20,407 nt of DNA from positions 1-20,407 of the forward strand of contig CAZVAQ010000056.1 of assembly GCA_964625145.1 (NCBI GenBank). The letters are read 5' to 3'. Position 1 is the stretch's first letter. Each line of letters begins with the position of its first letter. Source of the stretch: CAYTRP01 sp964625145. Lineage in GTDB: Bacteria > Sumerlaeota > Sumerlaeia > SLMS01 > JAHLLQ01. Of the stretch, positions 8,886-14,718 are shown in pieces. The position numbers and the translations under genes were made by a program. A model generated the notes under the pieces. It searched no databases, was not told the DNA's origin, and saw only the letters and a program-made list of their open reading frames with translations.

Positions 8886-10106
8886 ATGCTTCGTTTCATG
8901 ATCCTCATGGCGGTGCTACCATTCCTGGCCACTTGGGTCGCCGCCCAGAACACCCCCGGCGCCGAGGAAGAGGCCCAGGCCGAAGCCGACGCCAACGCCG
9001 AATTCTCGCCCTCCATCTCCAATCCCATCTGGGACCAGAAGGGCATGATCGACAAGCTGGTCTTCTTTGACACGCCCGAGGCATGGCAGCAGGGCGAACT
9101 GGACGGCGCGGAGATCGACATGACCGGCCGCCCGGCGATCATCATGTCCGAGCCATCGCGCCCACGGTTCCCCTACCGCGCACGCTGGACGACCCCGGAG
9201 CTTGAGGTCGATTTCCCCAGCACGGAGTTCATCCCTTCCTGGAACGCCGAAGTCCCCGAGCAGACCGGTGTCAGCTTTGACGTGCGCGTGCGCATCGCCG
9301 AAACCGGCCAGTGGTCCCCATGGCTCTACATGGGCCAATGGGGCCGCACGCTGCAATCACCCCACCGCCGCATCAATTTCGAGCACGGCGCCGTGCATGT
9401 GGACATCCTGCAACTCGACAAGCCCGCCGATGCGTACCAACTTCGCGCGACGTTGCTGTCGTGGGATCTCGCCAAGGAAGCGACCCCGCGCCTGCGTCGC
9501 CTTGCCATGGTGTACTCCGGTCCCCAGCAGGGCATGCCCGTCGAAGTTTCCGCAGGTCCGCCGGAGCGCTGGGCCCGCGACCTGCCGATTCCGTTCCGTG
9601 CGCAACGTTGGGAAGATCCCGCCATCGGCGGCTCCATCTGCTCCCCCACCTCCATCTCCATGGTCATGGAGTATGCCGGCGTGACGCGCCCCACGCTGGA
9701 AAACGCCATGGCGATATACGATCCCGACTACGGCATCTTTGGCAATTGGGTGCGCGGCACCCAGCGCGCCGGTGAGCTTGGCCTCGACGCATGGGTCGAC
9801 CGGTTCCGCTCCTGGGAGAAGGTCAAGGAACACATCGCCAACGGCCAACCCGTCATCGCGAGCATCAAGTTCCGCGCGGGCACGTTCCCCAGCAACGTCA
9901 TGAATGCCACGGCGGGCCACCTGATCGTGATTCGCGGCATCACCGAGGAAGGCGACCTGATCGTCAACGATCCCGCCAGCCCCGACCGCGGCAACGGCAT
10001 CATCTACAAGGCCGACGAGTTCGCCCAGGCATGGTTCGATGTCGGCGGCGTGGGCTATGTCATCAAGCCGTGGTCCCATGAAACCGAAACGGCGGCTGGC
10101 AAATGA
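8886..10106 (+). CDS. Secreted C39-like cysteine peptidase family protein
   Basis: A 406-residue exported protein. Residues 1-21 form a Sec signal (hydrophobic core MILMAVLPFLATWVA, likely cleavage near AAQ), followed by an acidic Glu/Ala-rich linker and a beta-rich N-terminal domain (about 60-215) with paired Trp-Ser-Pro-Trp and FIPSWNAE segments. The C-terminal domain (about 235-395) fits the papain-like C39_2 family: GGSICSPTSISM with candidate nucleophile Cys252, GHLIVIRG with candidate His345, and VNDPASP with Asn361/Asp362 as the third member. Substrate unknown; it could be a peptidase or an amide-forming or hydrolysing relative. The start has AAGGA 9 nt upstream. Its stop overlaps the mazG start (ATGA, 10103-10106), so the two are co-translated although no functional link is known. 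Confidence 0.82.
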   Translation: MLRFMILMAVLPFLATWVAAQNTPGAEEEAQAEADANAEFSPSISNPIWDQKGMIDKLVFFDTPEAWQQGELDGAEIDMTGRPAIIMSEPSRPRFPYRARWTTPELEVDFPSTEFIPSWNAEVPEQTGVSFDVRVRIAETGQWSPWLYMGQWGRTLQSPHRRINFEHGAVHVDILQLDKPADAYQLRATLLSWDLAKEATPRLRRLAMVYSGPQQGMPVEVSAGPPERWARDLPIPFRAQRWEDPAIGGSICSPTSISMVMEYAGVTRPTLENAMAIYDPDYGIFGNWVRGTQRAGELGLDAWVDRFRSWEKVKEHIANGQPVIASIKFRAGTFPSNVMNATAGHLIVIRGITEEGDLIVNDPASPDRGNGIIYKADEFAQAWFDVGGVGYVIKPWSHETETAAGK

Positions 10107-10939
10107 GTGACTCCGGGCAGGGTGCACCCGCGCGGCGACCGGCCCCCACCAATCCCGATCCGTTCCGCCGCCTGGTGGAGATCATGGAGCGTCTGCTCTC
10201 TCCAGACGGTTGCCCATGGGACCGCGAGCAGACGCACGCCACATTGCGCCCCTATGTCATCGAGGAGGCCTACGAAGTCGTCGAGGCCATCGACACGGAA
10301 GATTGGGACGAACTGCGCACGGAGCTCGGCGACCTCGGCCTGCAGATCGTCTTTCATTCGGCACTGGCGCGCCGCGAGGGGCGCTTTGACATCGACGATG
10401 TCTATCGCGCCATCTGCGATAAACTCGTCCGCCGCCATCCTCATGTCTTCGGTGATGTAAACGCCGACGACGCGGGCACCGTGCTGCGCAACTGGGAAGC
10501 CATCAAGAAGTCCGAACGCGAGGAAAAGGGCGACACCAACACGCCCGTGTCGCACCTGGACGGAGTCCCCGTCGCTCTTCCCGCACTGCAACGCGCCGAG
10601 CGCCTCCAATCAAAGGCCGCACGCGCCGGTTTCGATTGGGACAACATCGATCCCGTGTGGGACAAGATCGAGGAGGAGCTGCACGAACTCCGCGAAGTCG
10701 CCCACACAGGAGATCATGACAAGCTGGAGGACGAACTCGGCGACATACTCTTCGCCGTGGTAAATCTGGCCCGCTTCCTCAAGGTCCATCCTGAGCAGGC
10801 GCTCCAGCGAACCAATGCCAAATTCCGCCGCCGCTTCCAACACATCGAAGCCCGCGCCCGCGAGACCAACCGTCGGCTCGAGGAGATGACGCTCGAGCAG
10901 ATGGACGCGTACTGGAACGAAGCGAAGAAGTCGGAGTGA
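10103..10939 (+). CDS. mazG: Nucleoside triphosphate pyrophosphohydrolase MazG
   Basis: MazG hydrolyses (d)NTPs to monophosphates and pyrophosphate and is linked to nucleotide-pool cleaning and stress. The 278-residue protein has two tandem MazG domains. The first (about 15-125) starts MERLLSPDGCPWDREQTH and has the metal-binding EEAYEVVEA and ELGDLGLQIVFHS motifs, then RRHPHVFGDV. The second (about 170-265) has KIEEELHELREV and KLEDELGDILFAVVNLARFL, ending TLEQMDAYWNEAKK. This is the standard double-domain organisation and length. The start codon lies inside the stop of the C39-like peptidase gene (ATGA). After its stop, a 191-bp palindrome-rich spacer separates it from the convergent dehydrogenase gene. 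Confidence 0.95.
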   Translation: MSDSGQGAPARRPAPTNPDPFRRLVEIMERLLSPDGCPWDREQTHATLRPYVIEEAYEVVEAIDTEDWDELRTELGDLGLQIVFHSALARREGRFDIDDVYRAICDKLVRRHPHVFGDVNADDAGTVLRNWEAIKKSEREEKGDTNTPVSHLDGVPVALPALQRAERLQSKAARAGFDWDNIDPVWDKIEEELHELREVAHTGDHDKLEDELGDILFAVVNLARFLKVHPEQALQRTNAKFRRRFQHIEARARETNRRLEEMTLEQMDAYWNEAKKSE

Positions 10940-10983
10940 GGCATCTCTTGTCTATCTCTCCTGTGCGCATAACCCGCAACAGG

Positions 10984-11075
10984 TCCCGGTAGGGAACACA
11001 GTTGCTTGGCCCCCCAACGTCCCCGAGGGCGATGGGGGGTAAGCGACGACTATGAATCGCGCCCCGGAGGGACGC
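10984..11075. repeat. REP-like palindrome cluster between convergent genes
   Basis: Three palindromes lie in the mazG/dehydrogenase spacer (10940-11130). First, GGTCCC-GGTA-GGGAAC near 10983-10996, a short stem on a tetraloop. Second, a long imperfect hairpin at 11010-11039: six C's pair with six G's, then an AA/AT internal loop, then CG(T)CCC/GGGCG closing on CGA. Third, GCGCCCC-GGA-GGGACGC near 11059-11075 with one mismatch. The NCCC-NNN(N)-GGGN design is shared with the cluster at 14551-14632. There is no transposase gene nearby and no T-run typical of an intrinsic terminator. Confidence 0.6.
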
Positions 11076-11130
11076 CAGTTGAGTCATGCAAGACTTGTGT
11101 GGGTCGCGCGCGATATTAGCCAAGAATCCA

Positions 11131-12096
11131 TCACCCCACACCATTCACAACATTGATCAGTTTGCCGTATTTCCACGCGGACAGATTCTGTGCCGCCGTG
11201 TCCATCAGGCGCACACGCGCTGCCTTCGTCGCCCACGCGATGTGCGGCGTGATGATGATGTTTGGCGCCGATAGGAGGGGATTCTCCCGCGACGGCGGCT
11301 CCGTCGACAGCACGTCCACCGCAGCCCCCGCCAGCTTGCCATGCTCCAATGCATCGGCCAGATCCCGCTCATTGACCACCGGTCCGCGCGAGGTGTTGAT
11401 CAGGAAAGCCGACCGCTTCATCCGGTCGAGCAGCCGCGCATTCACCAGGCTGTTCGTTTCCGGAGTAAGCGGACAATGCAACGACACCACATCGGCCTCC
11501 GCGAACAAGGCATCCAGCTCACGCCACCCGAAGGGATAGCCAACCTTCTTGTCGCGTGTGCGTGAATTCACGATTACATCCATCCCAAACGCATGAGCCA
11601 AGGCACCCGTGCGCTGGCCCGTGCGGCCGAAACCGACGATGCCCATCTTCAGGCCTTCCAGCTCCACTAGTGGAGCCACGGTGAACGAGAAGTCCCGCGA
11701 CTCCGCCCACAATCCCCCTTGGATGACAGCACGGCTGTGTTCGCCCACCTGATGGCAGAGCTCCAGGAGCAGCGCGAAGACAAGCTGCGCCACGGATGAC
11801 GTGCTGTACTCCGGAACATTGGTCACCGGAATGCGGCGCTTGGCAGCGGCGTCCACATCGACCACGTTGTAGCCCGTCGCCAGCACGCCAATGTAGCGCA
11901 ATTCAGGAAGGGCGGCGATGGCTTGCGCATCGAGCACCGTCTTGTTCGTCAGCAGCACTTCGGCCCCCTTTGCGCGGGCGATCAGTTCATCCTGCGAAGT
12001 GCGATCAAAGACCTCCAATTCCCCCAGTGCCTCGACCGGCCCCCACGACAGATCTCCCGGATTCAATGTGTAACCGTCGAGCACGACGATGCGCAT
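11131..12096 (-). CDS. NAD(P)-dependent D-2-hydroxyacid dehydrogenase (hydroxypyruvate/glyoxylate reductase-like)
   Basis: A 321-residue cytoplasmic oxidoreductase of the formate/glycerate dehydrogenase family. The N- and C-terminal catalytic-domain halves flank the nucleotide-binding domain with MGIVGFGRTGQ (about 151-161). The catalytic triad is visible: Arg237 in INTSRGPVV, Glu266 in LSTEPP and His285 in ITPHIAWAT. NVPEYSTSSVAQLVFALLLEL is the conserved hinge segment. The overall pattern is closest to glycerate dehydrogenase/hydroxypyruvate reductase, but substrate cannot be fixed from sequence reading. The ATG at 12094-12096 has AGAAGGGG about 6 nt upstream. It lies 100 bp downstream of the cation exchanger gene on the same strand and may be co-transcribed; the spacer contains a GC-rich imperfect inverted repeat around GACCCGGGTC. 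Confidence 0.9.
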   Translation of the reverse strand: MRIVVLDGYTLNPGDLSWGPVEALGELEVFDRTSQDELIARAKGAEVLLTNKTVLDAQAIAALPELRYIGVLATGYNVVDVDAAAKRRIPVTNVPEYSTSSVAQLVFALLLELCHQVGEHSRAVIQGGLWAESRDFSFTVAPLVELEGLKMGIVGFGRTGQRTGALAHAFGMDVIVNSRTRDKKVGYPFGWRELDALFAEADVVSLHCPLTPETNSLVNARLLDRMKRSAFLINTSRGPVVNERDLADALEHGKLAGAAVDVLSTEPPSRENPLLSAPNIIITPHIAWATKAARVRLMDTAAQNLSAWKYGKLINVVNGVG

Positions 12097-12196
12097 GGTT
12101 GGCCCCTTCTGGTTTCAATGACGTCAAGCTACTCCCCGCTGCCGACCCGGGTCAAGCAGCCCCGGCCATCCGAGGCAGGCCCAACCCTTCCGGCAA

Positions 12197-13228
12197 TCAA
12201 TGCGGAGAGCTGCCAACCAGGACATTCGCCACGAGATAGGCTGCATACAAGGCCAGGAGAACCCAGCCGAGACCGCGAAGGAACGTCTTGCCGGGCAGAT
12301 GAATCGCAATGCGGAAAACAACCAGTACGAGAATCATCGCGGGGAAGTGCAGCGTGAAAAAGATGTCCGGAACCAGCAGAGGAGCGGCCACAGCCGACGC
12401 ACCGGCCACGAACAGCACATTCAGGATGTCGGCACCGATGATATTGCCCACCAGCAGATCCATGGCACCGCGACGGATCGACATCAAGGCCGTCACCAAT
12501 TCCGGCAACGACGTGCCAAAGGCGATCAGCGTCGCCGCGATGATCGCAGGCGGAATGCCCGCGCGCTCCGCCGTGACACGCACGCTCTGGATCAGGGTGT
12601 GGCTGCTGAAAATGACAAACGCCACACCAACGATCATGCCGAACAGCATGAGCATGATGGTGCCGAAACTCCTGCTCTGAACCTCACCATTCTCCTCCTC
12701 GCCATCTCCTTCGTGCTGTCGGGCCCAGTGATACGAGACCAGCATGTAGACCGCCAGGAGCGTGATCAGGAAAAAGCCGGCCGCTCGTGGCAGCATGCGA
12801 TCCCCCGTCGCAGCATCCGCGAACGGAAGACACAGCAGGATCAACAGGGCGGCGGAACCAAGCTGGATCCACCCATGGCGGTTGAGGATGAACATGTCCT
12901 TTGGCAATGGTGCCAGCACGGCGCAGAGGCCGAAGATCAGGGCCGTGTCGCAGATGATGCTGCCGACGGCATTGCCGAGGGCAAACTCCGGCATCCCCTT
13001 GAAAGCCGCCAGAACCGACACCGCCGCTTCCGGCGTCGTCGTCCCAAGACTCACCAAGGTGGCCCCAATTATCACGCGCGGCACGCCAACCATCTTGGCA
13101 AATCGAACGGCGCAATCGACCAGCGTGTCGGCGCCCTTTCCCAAGACCGCGATTGAAGCCACCAGGATCACCAGCAGCCAGGCCGTGCCCAGGCTGTCGA
13201 ACCATTCGGAGGGTAGCAGGGCGTCCAT
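12197..13228 (-). CDS. Calcium/sodium antiporter, CaCA family (YrbG-like)
   Basis: A 343-residue integral membrane exchanger that would move Ca2+ (or another divalent cation) against Na+ or H+. The two inverted alpha-repeats that define the family are clear: GATLVSLGTTTPEAAVSVL followed by GNAVGSIICDTALIFG (about 55-100), and AATLIAFGTSLPELVTALM followed by GNIIGADILNVLFVAG (about 225-275). Both contain the G-T-(T/S)-x-P-E ion-binding signature with Glu. About ten hydrophobic segments are present, with a charged cytoplasmic loop (EGDGEEENGEVQSR) between the halves. ATG at 13226-13228 is preferred, with AAGAGG immediately upstream; an earlier TTG at 13268-13270 would add 14 hydrophilic residues. 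A perfect 12-bp palindrome lies 16-27 bp upstream of the ATG. Divergent from aroF. Confidence 0.92.
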   Translation of the reverse strand: MDALLPSEWFDSLGTAWLLVILVASIAVLGKGADTLVDCAVRFAKMVGVPRVIIGATLVSLGTTTPEAAVSVLAAFKGMPEFALGNAVGSIICDTALIFGLCAVLAPLPKDMFILNRHGWIQLGSAALLILLCLPFADAATGDRMLPRAAGFFLITLLAVYMLVSYHWARQHEGDGEEENGEVQSRSFGTIMLMLFGMIVGVAFVIFSSHTLIQSVRVTAERAGIPPAIIAATLIAFGTSLPELVTALMSIRRGAMDLLVGNIIGADILNVLFVAGASAVAAPLLVPDIFFTLHFPAMILVLVVFRIAIHLPGKTFLRGLGWVLLALYAAYLVANVLVGSSPH

Positions 13229-13243
13229 GTGCCTCTTTTCGCG

Positions 13244-13255
13244 GGTGACGTCACC
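13244..13255. promoter_or_regulatory. Perfect 12-bp palindrome GGTGACGTCACC in the exchanger/aroF spacer
   Basis: GGTGACGTCACC is a perfect palindrome located 16 bp upstream of the exchanger ATG and about 140 bp upstream of the divergent DAHP synthase start. Position and symmetry fit an operator for a dimeric regulator. No matching second copy was noticed in the window, and the regulator is unknown. Confidence 0.35.
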
Positions 13256-13287
13256 GGAAACCAAGAGCAAACGGTCAGGACGGCGAC

Positions 13288-13343
13288 GGCGGTGAGCAAG
13301 GAGGACCTTTCACGGACCCCGAGAAAACGCTCGCTCCACCGCC
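13288..13343 (+). promoter_or_regulatory. Possible aroF leader stem
   Basis: GGCGGTGAGC (13288-13297) can pair with GCTCCACCGCC (13333-13343) with one bulged C, giving a ten-pair stem in the probable 5' leader of the DAHP synthase gene. It is not a recognised riboswitch or T-box, and the loop carries no aromatic-codon leader peptide. Treat as a candidate structure only. Confidence 0.2.
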
Positions 13344-13392
13344 CACCCGGGAGCAGGATCATGGTCAGCATTTCGCACGAGAGCAGACCGAT

Positions 13393-14412
13393 ATGATCAT
13401 CGTGATGAGGCAGGACTTCAAGGAGCCGCAGCTCGAAAAGGTCATGAATGCCGTCACCGAAGCCGGCGGCACCAACCATGTCATCCGCGGCGTGAAGCGC
13501 ACCGTCATCGCCGTGTCCGGCGATGAAACCGTCCTGCGCACGATTCCTTTTGAAACCTTCGAAGGTGTGGAGTCGGCACAACCGGTCCTCAAGCCCTACA
13601 AGATGGCCAGCATGGAGGGACGCGAGGAGCGGACGCGGTTCGAGCTGGCCCCCGGCGTGGTCATCGGCGGCCCGGAGATCGTCCTGATGGCCGGTCCCTG
13701 CAGTGTCGAATCGCCCGAAATCATGCACGAGATCGCCCTGGGCGCAAAGGCCATCGGCGTCAAGGTCCTGCGCGGTGGAGCCTTCAAGCCACGCACGTCT
13801 CCCTATGACTTCCAGGGACTCGGCGAAGAGGGCCTTAAGATCCTGGCGGAGGTGGGACGCCAGACGGGGATGCCCACCATCACCGAGGTCATGGACACGC
13901 GCGACGTGGAATTGATCGATCGCTACGCCGACATCTTCCAGATCGGCGCGCGCAACATGCAGAACTTCAGCCTGCTGAAGGAAGTCGGCCGCACCAGCAA
14001 GCCGGTGGTCGTGAAGCGCGGCCTGGCCGCCACCATCAAGGAATGGATCATGTGCGCCGAGTACATCCTCGCCATGGGGAATCCGCGCGTCGTGCTGTGC
14101 GAACGCGGCATCCGCAGCTTCGACCCCATGACGCGCAACCTGTTCGATGCCGCCGCCGTCGCCGTCGCCAAGACCGAGACTCACCTGCCAGTCATCGTGG
14201 ATCCAAGCCACGCCGGCGGCAGCTCCCGTTGGGTCGAACCGATTTCGCGCGCCGCCGTTGCCATTGGTGCCGACGCGCTCCTGATCGAGACTCACCCCCA
14301 GCCCGAGAAAGCCGTAAGCGACGGCGCCCAGACAGTCCGGTTGGACCAACTGGGCGACATTGTGAAGGGACTACGCCCCATTGCGGCGGCGGTGGGGCGG
14401 TCGATTGGATGA
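13393..14412 (+). CDS. aroF: 3-deoxy-7-phosphoheptulonate (DAHP) synthase, type I-beta
   Basis: Catalyses condensation of phosphoenolpyruvate and erythrose-4-phosphate to DAHP, the entry step of the shikimate pathway. The 339-residue protein has an N-terminal ferredoxin-like regulatory domain (about 1-68, MIIVMRQDFKEPQLEKVM...), the part that confers feedback control in Thermotoga-type enzymes, and the KDO8P/DAHP synthase barrel. Barrel motifs are VLMAGPCSVES (about 97-107), LRGGAFKPRTSPYDFQGLG (about 125-143), QIGARNMQNF, PVVVKRGLAAT, LCERGIRSF, VDPSHAGG and IETHPQPEKA. No ribosome binding site is strong; a GAG lies about 10 nt upstream of the ATG. It stands alone on its strand, divergent from the exchanger and convergent with the serine hydrolase. 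Confidence 0.95.
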   Translation: MIIVMRQDFKEPQLEKVMNAVTEAGGTNHVIRGVKRTVIAVSGDETVLRTIPFETFEGVESAQPVLKPYKMASMEGREERTRFELAPGVVIGGPEIVLMAGPCSVESPEIMHEIALGAKAIGVKVLRGGAFKPRTSPYDFQGLGEEGLKILAEVGRQTGMPTITEVMDTRDVELIDRYADIFQIGARNMQNFSLLKEVGRTSKPVVVKRGLAATIKEWIMCAEYILAMGNPRVVLCERGIRSFDPMTRNLFDAAAVAVAKTETHLPVIVDPSHAGGSSRWVEPISRAAVAIGADALLIETHPQPEKAVSDGAQTVRLDQLGDIVKGLRPIAAAVGRSIG

Positions 14413-14550
14413 TGGCATGTGAGAGCAGCGGAACCAACATGCTGGCATCGCGATGACAAGGCGATGTCAGGTTATGGTGCTCTGCGGTTTACCATGCATG
14501 CAGAGGGATGAGTTGGTCCGAGAGTGTCACACGCAACTCTCAGTCGAGAA

Positions 14551-14632
14551 TGATCCCGGGAGGGATCACATCTTGATAGCCCGGCATCGTCCCGCCGGGG
14601 GGCTATTCAACTGTGGTCCCTATCGGGACCAC
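14551..14632. repeat. REP-like palindrome cluster between aroF and the serine hydrolase gene
   Basis: Three hairpins lie in 82 bp. TGATCCC-GGGA-GGGATCA (14551-14568) is a perfect 7-bp stem on a tetraloop. ATAGCCCGGC (14576-14585) pairs with GCCGGG+CTAT (14594-14606), a 10-bp stem with three extra G's bulged. GTGGTCCC-TATC-GGGACCAC (14613-14632) is a perfect 8-bp stem on a tetraloop. The 306-bp spacer (14413-14718) between these convergent genes holds no supported coding sequence; the remainder shows only an AT-richer stretch around 14655. ATAGCCCGGC-type stems are reminiscent of REP elements mobilised by IS200-like RAYT transposases, but no such gene is present here. Confidence 0.65.
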
Positions 14633-14718
14633 TTGCAGATATCACGCGTAGTCGGAATAATTAAGCAGTGCGGACTCACGGTACGCTGCAAGACATACTT
14701 TGTAATTGCCCAGCCAAT

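Noticed and set aside
12097..12196. Terminator in the exchanger/dehydrogenase spacer
   Set aside because: A GC-rich imperfect inverted repeat around GACCCGGGTC exists but has essentially no loop and no T-run, so it was not annotated as a terminator.
13361..13396. Eleven-codon leader-peptide-like frame overlapping the aroF start (ATGA)
   Set aside because: It has no Phe, Tyr or Trp codons, so it is not an aromatic attenuator, and the length is easily reached by chance.
13168..14349. Open frame of about 393 codons on the minus strand opposite aroF
   Set aside because: Asp/Gly/His-rich shadow composition; the plus-strand DAHP synthase motifs account for the sequence.
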